Part shown: positions 34,502 through 45,918 of the stretch, in pieces
How positions within the stretch are numbered: position 1 is the stretch's first letter
How the letters are laid out: the number at the start of each line of letters is the position of its first letter
Source: Pictodentalium vernedei
Lineage: Eukaryota > Mollusca > Scaphopoda > Dentaliida > Dentaliidae
Length of the DNA: 64,000 nucleotides
NCBI GenBank assembly: GCA_031216915.1
Contig: CM062296.1
Span: forward strand, 666,828,753-666,892,752
Reading direction: 5' to 3'
The notes under the pieces: generated by a model
Database searches by the model: none
Seen by the model: only the letters and a program-made list of their open reading frames with translations
Told to the model about the DNA's origin: nothing
Translations under genes and position numbers: made by a program

Positions 34502-34742
34502 CCCTTTACCAAATGAATTGGCAAGATCTACCAGTGTAATTTACAATCTGAGTAAGTGAAAAAGAATTATGTTTCAAAAACTGTCAACAAAACCATATCA
34601 TGTGACCCATCATTGGAACAAACTCATCAAACTCATTCCAGTGAGGAGGTCCCATCATATGGTTTTGTTGATCTTTTTGAAAAATTGGAAAAAGTAATAT
34701 TTAAAATAAGAAATAGTGATATTGTTTGTGTTGGGTAAAAGT
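34502..34742. mobile_element. TTAA-type palindromic MITE, copy P2
   Basis: Diverged relative of 2802-3041. Left end CCCTTTACCAAATG (flank CTAA, probably a mutated TTAA), right end TGGGTAAAAGT followed by TTAA (34743-34746). The centre keeps the CAACAAAACCATATCATGTG arm and its inverted partner. Several arm mismatches make it older than P1. Confidence 0.75.
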
Positions 34743-34802
34743 TTAAATCTATCCAGTCATGACTTTATTTTGACATTATTCTGTCATGGTTTCTCACTTT
34801 AG

Positions 34803-34963
34803 ACCTTCAGACAGCAAGGAAGTTTAGTGATCAAACTTGGTGACGCAGTTATTCCATACCATGAGGATTTTAAATTTTACATTACAACCAAGCTTCCAAA
34901 TCCGCATTACACACCAGAAGTGTCCACGAAGGTTACACTTGTGAACTTCACACTCTCCCCAAG
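34803..34963 (+). CDS. DNAH1-like: Axonemal dynein heavy chain, exon F (AAA5)
   Basis: This exon encodes 53 codons plus 2 nt (TFRQQGSLVIKLGDAVIPYH, then FKFYITTKLPNPHYTPE, VTLVNFTLSP). The FKFYITTKLPNPHYTPE block is a dynein-wide signature late in AAA5. The exon ends in phase 2: AG joins T of the next exon to make a serine. Acceptor CTCACTTTAG, donor AG|GTATGT. Confidence 0.95.
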
Positions 34964-35112
34964 GTATGTATATTCACTTTTATAGTAAAGTGAGTGCATG
35001 TGTTTGTATGCAAGTGTAGTGGTAGTCAGGTTGGGGAATGGGTTCTGTTTGTCTCTCGAGCTGTTCTTATGTGTGAGTTGATTTATCTTAGTTGATTGGA
35101 CAAGGCTTTTAA

Positions 35113-35356
35113 CCCTTAAGCCCCCATATAGGATCAAACCGCCACTTTTATATTGCATTGAAGCAGGTTCTCCCTTGTGTAATCTTTTTTATTACTCTTG
35201 TGTGTAGACTGAATTTTCCCTGGCAGTGGTTCTACATCACTTCTGGCTGCCTGTATAGGCAGCCAGCAGTGATGTAGAACCACTGCCAAGTCATCAATAA
35301 CTATGTAAGCAGAAAAATGCCATAAATACTTTAAAATTAATCTGAGGACTTAAGGG
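35113..35356. mobile_element. TTAA-flanked palindromic MITE, third subfamily
   Basis: 244 bp between TTAA sites (35109-35112, 35357-35360), with ends CCCTTAAG / CTTAAGGG. The central palindrome (about 35216-35289) runs TGGCAGTGGTTCTACATCAC, turns at CTGCCTGTATAGGCAG, and returns GTGATGTAGAACCACTGCCA. Confidence 0.8.
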
Positions 35357-35360
35357 TTAA

Positions 35361-36447
35361 AATTTACCTTACCCTATGAGTGTTTACAATATGAATTCAC
35401 TGATTTCTATACAACTGAATTGCTGGAATGTTAGCAAAAAATGTCTCTTCTCAACTCAATCTGCCCTCCTCAAGATGGCATTAACTCAATCAATGTGAAG
35501 ACTCCTTCCAGTCGATGACGTTTGATAACAGCTGTCACTTCATCAAACATCATTGTGTTTATCTGGCACAAAAACCAGTAACCCATTATCAGCTTTGCAA
35601 TACAGTACTTGTGTTTTGTCAATAATTACTAAAATATGTTGTGAATGTTCAATTTTAATTGTGTCAGAAAATGTACATTTCATCAATATATTCATCTTTC
35701 TCAGACATCAAAGAATATTCTTTAAAAAGTGATTGGTGATTGTGTGACATCAGAAAATTGATACCCTTTGAGAATTTCTGTTATTTGTTTAGCATTGTTT
35801 ATTTAAACCACCTCCCCCATCCTGTAAGATGTTTTTCTTTATATGATCAATGAGCATTCCAGCAGTCCAGTTGTATAGAGATCAGTGTACCAGTTGGAGT
35901 TCCATTTTTATGGCTTTGTGAACTCAGATGAAAAGCAAAATTGTGAATACTTCACTTGAGCCAAGTGGGGTTTGTACAGGTCATTGAAAAGGCTTAGAAG
36001 TGCTTGAATTTTAAAACTGATTCCAAACCATTGAAAATACTTGTAAATCAGACTTTTGTGGAAGAGGTCATGGAAACTCCTTGAAAAATATATTGCTTGA
36101 CAGAGTTTGGTAAAACATACAGTTGTGAGCTGTGGTATTTATCTGTGTTTTGTTTGAAAAATTTCATGTTAGATTCATAGAGAGTAATCGCTTGACTGGA
36201 CTGGTTACATGAAATCATGAGAGGTGAGGGACGTTGTACAAACATGAGTGCGTGAATATGCACGTGTGTTTTACAATATAGCCCTGCGCCTCGAATGAAT
36301 TATTTCACATAACCAGTCCAGTTAAGCGATTACTCTGTTTATTACTTTTCATTATTAGCAATAATTATATTATTTAACCCTTTACCTAACATAATGGCCA
36401 AAAACGGCCAGCGCTATTCTCAAAACTCGCCAATTAATTTTCATTAT
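35361..36447. other. Intronic sequence with a half MITE
   Basis: A TTAACCCTTTACCTAACATAA start at 36373 looks like one end of the TTAA family without a clear partner. Otherwise no feature was recognised. Confidence 0.4.
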
Positions 36448-36851
36448 TTGCTCACCTGACTGAATCAAGTTCTGGGTTTTCACCCACTGGACCTCCTCAT
36501 CCCTCATATTCTCCCTTCCCTTTGTTAAAAATACAAAGTTGTTGCTTGGTAGTTTTTTTTTCTTTCAAATTCAAGGTTTGCCGCCTATATTGGAAACCCC
36601 AAAATAGAGAAATAGACAGTTAGAATTCTATGTCCTTGAATAACAATCCTTTTTAGCAATACTGGAAATCTGGGGATTATTTCTGTGGAAACATCTGAAT
36701 TCTAGAAAAAATCATCTTGACATGGACAACAGAGCTCCAAATAATTACATGACTTCATTGCTCTTTAGTGTTCACTTCCTATAGATGCTGAATTAAATTC
36801 TTCTTAAACAACTTTTCAGGTGAGTGCCTCCTGCCCCCCGGTGCCTCTTGT
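36448..36851. mobile_element. Helentron-like non-autonomous element, short form
   Basis: It starts TTTGCTCACCTGA and ends TTTCAGGTGAGTGCCTCCTG ... GGTGCCTCTTGT. GCTCACCTGA / TCAGGTGAGTGC are subterminal inverted repeats, and CCTCTTGT matches the 3' end of 18962-19502 and 20165-29231. Confidence 0.5.
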
Positions 36852-37072
36852 ATCCATTTTGTTCTGTAGATTTGCAAATTCAGCAGTTGGTCAAGTAAAT
36901 AATTTGTAAATGAAGAGAACGATAAAATGTTAAACTCGATTTTTTTCCCACTCAGACACATGTCAAGACTCATCCATTTTTTTTTGCAAAAGATAGCATC
37001 TGGATATTAGTCTACCTATATTCTCAAGAACTGACACAAGGAAATGACATTAACTTCTCTTATTTAATGTAG

Positions 37073-37298
37073 TGGATTAGAAGATCAGTTGCTAGGAACA
37101 GTCGTAGCAGAAGAGCGACCAGATTTAGAAGAAGCCAAGAATCAGCTGATTATTAGCAATGCAAAGATGAAGCAAGAGTTAAAAGAAATAGAAGATCGTA
37201 TTCTGTACAGGCTGAGTTCATCAGAAGGCAGCCCTGTTGATGATCTGGATTTGATTGCAACACTGGAAGCATCCAAAGTGAAATCCCAAGAAATTAAG
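37073..37298 (+). CDS. DNAH1-like: Axonemal dynein heavy chain, exon G (AAA5 end and buttress)
   Basis: 1 nt completes the split serine, then 75 codons (GLEDQLLGTVVAEERPDLEE, NAKMKQELKEIEDRIL, SSSEGSPVDDLDLI). GLEDQLLG.VV..ERPDLEE is the invariant end of AAA5. The following helices form the buttress/strut coiled coil that props the stalk. Acceptor TTTAATGTAG. Donor AAG|GTAATA is directly followed by the MITE at 37305, so the +5/+6 bases are the TA target of that insertion. Confidence 0.95.
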
Positions 37299-37609
37299 GT
37301 AATACAGTGGAACCGACATAATTAGATATTTCTTAATTGAATAACCTTGTTAAATGCACATTACTTCCAAACACCAAACCATTTACCATACCCATAGTAC
37401 AAATTTTATCTATTAATTGTATATAGGTTATAGAGTAAACATTGTTAATTGAAGAAAAAAGTATTGTGATCTGCTGAAGAATTCCTCTGACAGTCACTGC
37501 ATTCCCCATATCTGTACATCTATTTATCCTTGGTATATCAAATATAAGCATTTAATCTATTATGTCTTATTTGACAGAGCTCATGGTATAATAGAATAAA
37601 TGCTCAGTT

Positions 37610-37968
37610 ATGTATTATTTATTTATTGGTGTTTAAGGTCACATATTTCTGCATAATGGCTAATCATGACCACGACAGTTATATGGGTGGAGGAAGCCGG
37701 AGTACCCAGAGAGAACCACCGAGCAATGGCGAGCAACTGTCAGCTCCCCAACATACAAACTCCACACAAGCAGGGTTAGCATTGGTTGAAGACATGTGCA
37801 CCATTGACGTGCAATACGCCTTAGTGTACAGCGTCACCGTGCCCCACATGGGCAATGGAGGTGAAGTGTCTTGCCCAAGGACACAATGCGGTTGCCGCAG
37901 GTGGGATTTGAACCGAGGACCTCTCGGCTTGCAGCCTGCACCTCTACCAACTGAGCCACCGCGCCCCC
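37610..37968 (-). mobile_element. tRNA-derived SINE, complete, 12-bp target duplication
   Basis: On the minus strand the 5' head starts GGGGGCGCGGTGGCTCAGTT and carries RNA polymerase III boxes: A box TGGCTCAGTTGG (37947-37958) and B box GGTTCAAATCC (37904-37914). A central block CCTTGGGCAAGACACTT, shared by many animal SINEs, is followed by a tail CACCAATAAATAAATAATAC. AAATGCTCAGTT is duplicated exactly at 37598-37609 and 37969-37980, proving LINE-mediated insertion. ORFs of 111 and 150 codons across it are chance readings. Confidence 0.93.
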
Positions 37969-38019
37969 AAATGCTCAGTTTATCACTAGAATCTGTGAAA
38001 CTGACTATATTCATCTTAA

Positions 38020-38255
38020 CTTTTTATCTAACAAATCGTGACATATCAGCCTGCCTAATTTACAAATTAAATTGGTGAAAATAAAATTATTCTTAAAAAA
38101 AATTCAACTAAACCATATGTGACTCCTTCTTTTCAAACTCATTGAGCTCATTCCAATCAGAGGTTACATGATATGGTTTTGTTGAATATTTTTGAAAAGT
38201 GAAAAAATAATAATTAAAATAATAAATTTTGATATCATGTGCATTGGGTAAAGGG
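38020..38255. mobile_element. TTAA-type palindromic MITE, copy P3, nested
   Basis: 236 bp between TTAA sites (38016-38019, 38256-38259). The left end has decayed to CTTTTTATCTAAC; the right end is TTGGGTAAAGGG. The centre keeps the TTCAACTAAACCATATG / CATGATATGGTTTTGTTGAA arms. It sits inside the mariner-type MITE. Confidence 0.8.
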
Positions 38256-38328
38256 TTAATTGGTTTCTCCTGTTAACTGAATATTTTTCACTGGCAAAGT
38301 GCTATTCAACTGACAGGATTCTATTGTA

Positions 38329-38990
38329 GGATAGCTGTAATATAGATTGAAGCACCGAAACATTTGAGACATGGGTGGATTATAAATGGTCCCCCTTCTA
38401 GTGCGACAGGTATTATTTGCTCAATAGAAGAGTCTCCATAAGGTTCTTTAAAAAAGAGAGCTCAAGAATGGACAAAATTTTCAGTTATGCCAGAAAGAAA
38501 TGGAACAGTCATATTCAGAACTTGAAAATAAAAATAAAGGCATAAAACTTTACTGGTGTACCCCTTTTGGATTGAGATTTTCTAAATCAAATGAAAATCA
38601 TAACCAAATCTTGAAGAAAAAACAAAAATAACATCTGAAATTCAATGTTCTCATATTTCTTATTGTCAGGTTAGATTCTAGAGTGTGGCAGGGTAAAAAA
38701 TGAACAGAGAATTTCAAGTGGATTGCTACCCAGGTGTGATCTGGCCGAAATTCTTCTTCTGCTTTTATCATTGTAATGTGGTAGACATTATTCATCAAAA
38801 ACTGTTTTGTAACAATTCACTGGAGAGTGCCTTATGCACTTTCGAGTAAATTGTTACAAAAGTAATCAGTATAAAACAAATTATTACAAAAGTTATTACA
38901 ATTGTTACAAAAGTAGACAATACAAAACAAATTATTGTTTGTTTTTTTAACTGAATATGAATGACATGCAGATTTGGCCCACAAAGTATA
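38329..38990. other. Intronic sequence with a small foldback
   Basis: 38805-38861 is an imperfect hairpin (TTTTGTAACAATTCACTGGA / TCGAGTAAATTGTTACAAAA) related to the centre of the element at 56887 (GGAGAGTGC half-sites). Nothing else was recognised. Confidence 0.5.
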
Positions 38991-39355
38991 TCTGTTTCTG
39001 AGGCCATTTTTTGTAAATTTGAATGTGAGTGGGAGGTTTTTTATTTTACATTTTATTTATGTAATTATTTATTTGCCATAAAAAGTTCATGTTCTTGGTT
39101 TGTTTTATGTTTTAGGCCTCATAATCTTCAGAATAGCATGTGTGGTGGTGTATTTCGTCCTTTGAGTACAAGAAGGCTTTGCAGTGCTAAAGCATTGCAA
39201 AACCTTGTTGCACTCAAGGGAGAAATTTATCAATTTTATTAACCTGGGTAAAATATCAGACATAAATCATTTAATTTTTTTTTAAAGTTTGCATTGGTGA
39301 TAAAAAGAGAGCAAGCAGCAGCCAAAAGGACCATGTGGGAGGGCCTGAGAAACAG
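38991..39355. mobile_element. MITE copy A, ends TCTGTTTCTGAGGCC
   Basis: About 365 bp with inverted ends TCTGTTTCTGAGGCC / GGCCTGAGAAACAGA. The interior matches 46640-46961 by eye (AAAGTTCATGTTCTTGGT, ATAGCATGTGTGGTGGTGTA, GGGTAAAATATCAGACATAA). It is the uninterrupted counterpart of the copy split by the DIRS at 39785-46630. Confidence 0.8.
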
Positions 39356-39450
39356 ATTTTTAACTTTTTTAGGCCTTATATGAAGTTTTTGTCACAATAT
39401 CATTAGTTTTGAATATAAGATTTTGTACTTCTTTTTATTTTATTTTCCAG

Positions 39451-39646
39451 GCTAAAGTGTTGGTGGCTGAACAGACTGAGAAGGACATTGATCAAACAAG
39501 AAGTCAATACATTCCTGTAGCAGTAAACACTCAGATCTTATTCTTCTGTGTTGCCGACATGGCAAATATTGACCCCATGTATCAGTATTCTCTCGAGTGG
39601 TTCATTAACATATTTCTGGGAGGAATTGCTCATGCAGAACGAGCTG
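39451..39646 (+). CDS. DNAH1-like: Axonemal dynein heavy chain, exon H (AAA6)
   Basis: This exon encodes 65 codons plus 1 nt (AKVLVAEQTEKDIDQTRSQY, IPVAVNTQILFFCVADMANI, DPMYQYSLEWFINIF). The LFFCVADMANIDPMYQYSL block is the start of AAA6, which closes the motor ring. It ends in phase 1: G joins AC of exon I to make aspartate. Acceptor TATTTTCCAG, donor G|GTAAGG. The next intron is 15.5 kb, the largest complete one here, swollen by a DIRS, a hAT element, a Crypton and a DIRS fragment. Confidence 0.95.
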
Positions 39647-39738
39647 GTAAGGACTCATTAGGAAACTGCAGATTTTGTTGTCTTTTTTTCTAATTTCTAT
39701 TCAAGTTTTCTTTAATAGGTGTATAAGGCCCCAGATCT

Positions 39739-39784
39739 TCTGTTTCTCAGGCCATTTTTTGTAAAATTGACTGCGGGCAGGCAT
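39739..39784. mobile_element. MITE copy B, left piece
   Basis: TTCTGTTTCTCAGGCCATTT and the next ~25 bp correspond to the left end of MITE copy A (38991). The match stops at the DIRS left end and resumes at 46631. Confidence 0.7.
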
Positions 39785-41414
39785 ATTTTTACACTGTAAA
39801 CCAATGGCCCAGACTAGCTGGTGCTTAACTCAAAGTTATTTAGGGCCAAACACAAATTTTGAACTCCCCAATCCCCAAAATTTGCTTGCAAAACCGAAAA
39901 TTAAAAGTCCTATCTGGCCCTCCATACATTTACTCTCCACGCATGCGCAGACGTCAGGAAGTGACCAGAATTGGCGCCAACATCATTCTTTGTTTGGCCC
40001 TAAAGTCATCAACAATGAAATGACATCTGTGCTTTAAAATCTCCTTTTTTGAGAATAGCAGGCACAAATCAGTGCAAGAATTGGTGGATACAAGGCTGTT
40101 ATTGGATGAAGGAAGAGTTCAACGGTGGTTTTGGATGTTCAGGGCTGTAACTTTATAATATTTATAAAATTATTTTATGTTTCCCAATTTCGGGACATAT
40201 GCCTGACATCATCATTTTTGAAAATGATTATTCCACTGTTTGTTAAGTATTCCTTCCCTATCCTTCCATGAACCCTTCCTGTTAAACTCTTAAGCTTTTT
40301 GGCTATTTTTTATTGAAATTTTTTATTAAATTTCTTGGGAGTTTAACATTTATTACAGAATATTATTCTGTTTCTTCCCCAGGGTTACGTTCTCACCCTA
40401 GGGGTGTTAGGCCATTTGGTTTTGCATCTTCTATCCGATGTATCATTTTTTTTTCATATGAAGATCTAGCTTTGCATCTGATAGCATTTCAATTGGTTCT
40501 GACTTTGGGCCTTTTTGTGTGCCAGATGTCTTGTTTACATTGACGTTGTTTACATTGTCAACATCCCCATAAAAAGTAGTTTTTTATATTCTATTATGGT
40601 AGTATACTGTAGGATACATGGATTATTATTCCGGTAGTATAGCTCAAAAATTTTGGATTTTGTCCACACTTAGGCTCTATCGGGATGCCGTTAGGCTCTT
40701 AATGTTCCCTTTGGGAACTTAGGCCTTTTTTCAGAAAATTTTTGTTTACAAAAAATATTTTGAATTTAATTGTGACTGCTATTATTCATGTATCTCAGTT
40801 ATATATATATATTGTTGTGAAGTTTGGAGGACTGATATCGGCTTTAGCTGATACACTCCTGCTGACTCCTGTCATTCTTGTTTTGCTCTGGGATGACTGA
40901 TGCTGGAGTTGGGTGTCGCGGTACATTGTTGGCGGTGAGGTTCTGAGGATCAAGCCCTCTCACTGCATTTTAATTCATTCTGTCAGTTTCTATTTCAGAG
41001 GAACATGAACATGGTGATGATATTCTGACACCCATCCAAGTGTGCTACCGTCGTCGCGCTCTGTGGAGCATACAGAGCAAGCTGCAGTGCTCATTATAGC
41101 AAGAGTTAGGACCTTTGGTTAAAGGTTTTAATCTCTTGCAAGCAGCTAGCTCGACGGTGAAGCGGTACTCCATACATGAGGGCCGGGTAAGTCCATTGCG
41201 GTCTATGAAGTGGATTGGGTAGAGCGAGCACTATAATATAAATAGCTCACCCAGCGACGACAGAAATAGGGGGGAAATAGGGAGGAAGTCAGCTGCACAA
41301 GCCGGAGCATATGTCCGCCCTCCACTCGGGACGCTCTGTTAGTCTGCAGCCGGGGTCGGCTTCAGTTAAGGCTTCCTCCGCTACGTTTCACAAGGCCGAA
41401 ATGAAGTTTTCTGG

Positions 41415-42935
41415 TTGGAAACTTGCATGAGACGGAGCATATGTCCGCCCGCCGCTCGGGACGCTCCGTCTAGTCTGCATCCGGGGTCTGCTTCAGTCAT
41501 GGCTTCCTCCGCTACATTATTTAAGCACACACGACCGCATCCTAGCTACCCGACTTCGGATCTCCAGTCTGTTGCACAAAGGAGGAACCACTCTTCGCCC
41601 GTGAAGTCGGACCATCTGGTAGCTAGGGAGACGAGGCCTTGATCATCGGGACGTTCGGAGAAAGGATCCGTTTCTGACACACCATCCCAGGAGCAGCATG
41701 CGGCTAAGGAACGGAAGACTGCTGCTCCTCATCAGGCCTCGATGAAGGACTTGCTGTCACAGATTGCGAAGCTGATCGCAGCATCCCAGCAAGTGCACAT
41801 GCAGCCTCACTCAGACTCAGAATCTGAGCTGTCGGATGCTGCTGGGTCGGTCCAGTCGTCTGTTCATGCAGATACAATGGTCCGAGTTTCGCAACTGATT
41901 CTCTCGGATGGTGAAAGGGATAAAGAAGAGGATTACCCTTCCCTTTCGGAACAGTACATGGTTACAATGGCTTTCATCCATCAATACTACCCTGATTTTG
42001 TTTCGCCGAATCAGAATGCTGCAACTACAAGAGAGAAACCGCTGGCGTCATTAGGCGCAGACTTTATCCGGACAAAGGAGGAAGTCCTTTCTTTTCCGGT
42101 TCAGTTTATGCAGGTGTTGCAGGCCTTCGGCCATATAGACAATGCCGTATTTATCCTCTTGAATGAGAGGAAGAAGGCGGTTTCTTATCTTCATCTTCTG
42201 TATACCGTTTTTTGGACCACGTTCATTTAAAAATGGTTGAGGAAGATGTTCAGAGAGTTCTGCGTTTGGATGAGCAGGCCGGGGATCTAGAGGTATCCTT
42301 ACCTGTATCATTCACTATTCGCTCAGACACAATTGAGATGGCAATTTCTTCAAATAGAGCGAATTTGTCTTACGCAGATCACCTTACAAGAGCTATGGCG
42401 CAACGTCTCAAGGGAAAGGAATTTAAGGACATTCGTACCTCTCTTAGAGTTCTTTCCAGGGCAATTATGTATACCACGTATAACTCCGCCCTAACAGTGG
42501 CTAATCTGGAGTTAATCAGATGTGATGCTGCCCTTGTGTCGTCATCACTGATAAGACAACAAGGTGAAAAGCTCTCTCCGAGTCGCTCCGGTTTCCGGAT
42601 ATTTTATTTTCTACAACTAGCTTTTGTTCGTCTATAAACAGGCTACTAAGAAAGCGTCTCGTGCTCTGCTTTTGAAGTCGGCGTATCAACGACCCACTTC
42701 AGCAGACAAGAGTAAAGGAGGGCATTCCAGACAAAAATTGTCAAAAGGAAACTCCTCACGAGGGTACAAGAAACCCTCTTATAATTACTCTGGCGGTCGT
42801 CAGGATAGCGACTCGGAAAAGGGGCATAGATCTGATCGGGACTATAGGTCAGACGCCCCAAGGCCGACTAGACAAGGTTTTTTGCAGGGAGGATGTGGTT
42901 CCTCCTCCTGTAAGCCTCGCAGGTCATACAGGTGA
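41415..42935 (+). pseudogene. DIRS family-2 ORF1 (Gag-like), frameshifted
   Basis: Three overlapping frames give one ORF1: 41742-42230 (DLLSQIAKLIAASQQ, DGERDKEEDYPSLSEQ), 42212-42637 (RLDEQAGDLEVSLPVS, SYADHLTRAMAQRLKGKEF) and 42624-42935 (basic, Ser/Gly-rich tail). The same blocks occur in the intact family-1 ORF1 at 51625 (LSYADHLTKALSLHLQGKEF, SRAVAYSTCNSALSVANLEL). At least two frameshifts, and no MKxYCxxC start in frame. Confidence 0.8.
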
Positions 42936-42949
42936 TGCGTTAGACCTCT

Positions 42950-44150
42950 ATTGCTGGCCAGTTGGTGGAAGGTTATCAAGCTCTGCAAAAAACTGGATAA
43001 TAATCACGGAAGATCAGTGGGTGAGAAGTGTAGTATTGGACAGCTTACGGCTATCATTCCGAGTAAAAACCCCACTAACAAGTTGCCCGCATTGGACAAA
43101 TCTTCCATCAAATTCTTGTATAACAGAGTTTCTCCTACCGGAGGTATAAGCTCTCTTATCAAAGGAAGCAATACAGGACGTCGAGAATCAGGATTCTCAA
43201 GATTTTTAGTCACCTGTTCCTCGTACTGAAGCCAGACGGCTCGTTCCGACCGGTAATAGGATAACAAGCTTATCATGAGTCGGTAAAACCGAGCGTTCAA
43301 GTGATCGACTGTGCGGCAAGCATAGATCTTAGGATGAGTACTTTCATGTCCTGGTACATCCGGCATTATGAAGTACCTGCGGTTCACCGTACAAGGGAAG
43401 GTGTATCAGTTCAGAGCAATATGCTTTGGTCTGAATCTGGCCCCCTGGGCATTCACTCGAATAATAATGAACTCAGTAATGTCATACTTAACAAGCTCAT
43501 TCGTCTGCAGTAACGTCGGCTTACTTGGACGACCTTCTACAGGGATACGGATACAGAATTATTCTTCAGAACGAGGTTCAGAGTCTGCTTCTATTACTCC
43601 GATGTCTCGGTTCCATCGTAAACGAGAAAAAGTTGGATCTAGCTCCGTACAAGTCGTCTATTCACTTGGGAATGAGCTTTGAGACTCACAACAATCTGGT
43701 TCGTCTGCTGTTACTCAGAGCGAAATTAGTCAGTTGTTATGCTCGCTTTTGTCTACATTCAGACGCATTAATAGTGAGGGAATTCATGCGACTGTTGGAG
43801 CTGTGCTGTGCGGTTGTGGATCTCATTCCGGTGGGTCGCCTGCGCGCACGTCCCCTCCAGATATTCTTTATTCAGAATTGGAGTGTGAAGATGCTTTCGC
43901 TTGAACCAGTATTGTTTTAACAGACCTAGTAAAACAAGGGTTCAGATTTGGGCAGATATTCAGTACTTAACTCAGGGAGTTCTGCAGCAACTGCCAGATC
44001 CGGCTTTCACGATTATGACGGATGCGAGTCTGACGGGTTGGGGCACGACCCTAAGTCCCGCAGTTTTGAAGTGTCAAGGTCTTTGGGACCCTCGGTTCCA
44101 GGAGATACACATAAACATCATAACATACGGTCCGTATCGAGCCTGTTAAT
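42950..44150 (+). pseudogene. DIRS family-2 RT and RNase H, broken
   Basis: Pieces in changing frames: TSAYLDDLLQGYG-like sequence near 43515-43555 (polymerase YLDD box), SSIHLGMSFETHNNLVRL at 43650-43710, LLELCCAVVDLIPVGRLRAR after it, and the RNase H start IMTDASLTGWGTTLSP at 44014-44061. Many frameshifts and stops, so inactive. Confidence 0.8.
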
Positions 44151-44740
44151 CATACCTACTTCCATTTCAACATCCAGGTTTCTATTAATGTCGGTACCTC
44201 AATCGAATACACCTTGTTTACACTCGTATATGCGCACGTTTATTGTGTCATAGATATCAGATAGTACACGTCGGGGAGTGTTGTTACTGGAATTTATTGT
44301 ACGCCTGAATGGGCTCGCCTGTGGGTTACCTTGGAAGTGTGTTACTTTCCAGAGATCGTTCATTATGGTTCTATTGGACGTGTATGTGATATATTATATC
44401 TCCGGTTTTCAACCTATCTGCGTATTCCGTCTCCGGTGTACGTTATATAGCGGGTGATATTAATTACCGGGATCGTTGCTATAGCCTTAGCCTCTGAAGT
44501 GGCATTAAGCACCATTTATTGATTATAATTAATACCTGAGTGCCTGTTCGACGAATATTTATATTGTTTTTTGGTGCCGCTTTTTACTGATTCCAGAGCG
44601 CTCCCCTCTTTCTTTTTGAAGATTCCTTCAAAAGAAAAGGACGGGGGGATTTTTACGTCTCCTCTGGCTTGATAGGTATGTAACTATGAGGGAAGCTGTT
44701 TTGTACGTAATTATATCCTGCATATAGCTGGAGTTTTATT

Positions 44741-45918
44741 ATACCCCACGCAACGAAGTTGCTGGGGTATAATGTTTTTGACTGGTCCGTCCGTCAGTCC
44801 GTTAGTCCTACTTGTTTTCCGGACTTTTTTTCTACACGCTTCCAGATATTGAGCTGATTTTTGGTAAGTGAGTCTAACATGGTGGCCTACAGATCAAGTT
44901 TGCATTTTTTTCCGCTCCACTGATTTTTACCGAAATTATGGCCCTTGGACTCTGAAAAATTCATCAAAATTACAGTTTTCCAGACTTTTTTTCTACACGC
45001 TTCCAGATATTGAGCTGATTTTTGGTATGTTAGTCTAACATGGTGGCCTACAGATCAAGTTTGCATTTTGTTCCGCTCCACTGATTTTTACCAAAATTAC
45101 GGCCCTTGAACTTTGAAAAGTTCATCAAAATTACAGTTTTTCCGGACTTTTTTTCTACACGCTTCCAGATATTGAGCTGTTTTTGGGTATGTTAGTCTAA
45201 CATGGTGGCCTACAGATCAAATTTGCATTTTGTTCTGCTCCACTGATTTTTACCGAAATTACGGCCCTTGAACTTTGAAAAGTTTATCAAAATTATTGTT
45301 TTGAAGACTTTTTTCCTACACGCTTCCAGATATTGAGATGATTTTGGTATGTTAGTCTAATATGGTGGCCTACAGAACAAGTTTGCATTTTGTTCCGCTC
45401 CACTGATTTTTACCGAAATTACGGCCCTTGGAATCTGAAAAATGCATTAAAATTACAGTTTTCCGGACTTTTTTCTACACACTTCCAGATATTGAGCTGA
45501 TGTTTGGTATGTTAGTCTGACATGGTGGCCTACAGATCAAGTTTGCATTTTGTTCCGCTCCACTGATTTTTACCGAAATTACGGCCATTGAACTTTGAAA
45601 AGTTCATCAAAATTACAGTTTTCCGGACTTTTTTCCTACACGCTTCCAGATATTGAGCTGATTTTTTATATGTTACTCTAACATGGTGGCCTACAGAACA
45701 CGTTTGGGTTTGTTCCGCTCCACTGATTTTTACCAAAATTACGGCCCCATAGCCTTTGAAAAGTTCATCAAAATTACAGTTTTTCGGGCTTTTTCTCTGC
45801 TTGAATTCTTTCAGTACCGTTGAAACTACAGAACACTGTTTTCTGCAGTATTCCTAGAATCTATGTTTATTTTTTTAAAAAATGATTAGAGCTTGAAATA
45901 TCGGGGCGCATGGGGTAT
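44741..45918. mobile_element. Nested element with six ~161-bp tandem repeats
   Basis: It starts with the hairpin ATACCCCACGCAACGAAGTT / GCTGGGGTAT, followed by GTCCGTCCGTCAGTCCG, and ends GCGCATGGGGTAT, so ATACCCCACGC and GCATGGGGTAT are inverted ends. Inside, a ~161-bp unit repeats from about 44815 to 45780. There is no coding capacity. It interrupts the 3' part of the family-2 DIRS and is therefore younger. The layout recalls pearl/HINE-type elements; class not established. Confidence 0.65.
44815..45780 (+). repeat. Tandem repeat, six units of about 161 bp
   Basis: Units start near 44815, 44977, 45140, 45301, 45460 and 45619, each with TTTTCTACACGCTTCCAGAT ... CATGGTGGCCTACAGATCAA ... GCTCCACTGATTTTTACCGA. 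Divergence between units is modest. Confidence 0.88.

Larger units (their letters stand above)
37305..38326. mobile_element. TA-flanked mariner-type MITE, hit by a SINE and a second MITE
   Basis: Ends CAGTGGAACCG and CAGGATTCTATTG sit between TA dinucleotides (37303-37304, 38327-38328). Left and right parts align with 16775-17203. Removing the SINE (37610-37968, plus one 12-bp duplication) and the TTAA MITE (38020-38255) restores a ~410-bp element of normal length. The first base lies 7 nt into the dynein intron. Confidence 0.85.

Noticed and set aside
37900..37968. Possible tRNA gene
   Set aside because: A and B boxes belong to the SINE head; the rest does not fold into a cloverleaf with a usable anticodon arm by eye.
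37626..38078. 150-codon plus-strand ORF and 111-codon minus-strand ORF
   Set aside because: Both run through the tRNA-derived SINE, whose 12-bp duplication and pol III boxes explain the sequence.
41415..41642. Separate gene in the DIRS at 39785
   Set aside because: It matches the low-complexity N-terminal half of ORF1 and has no independent features.
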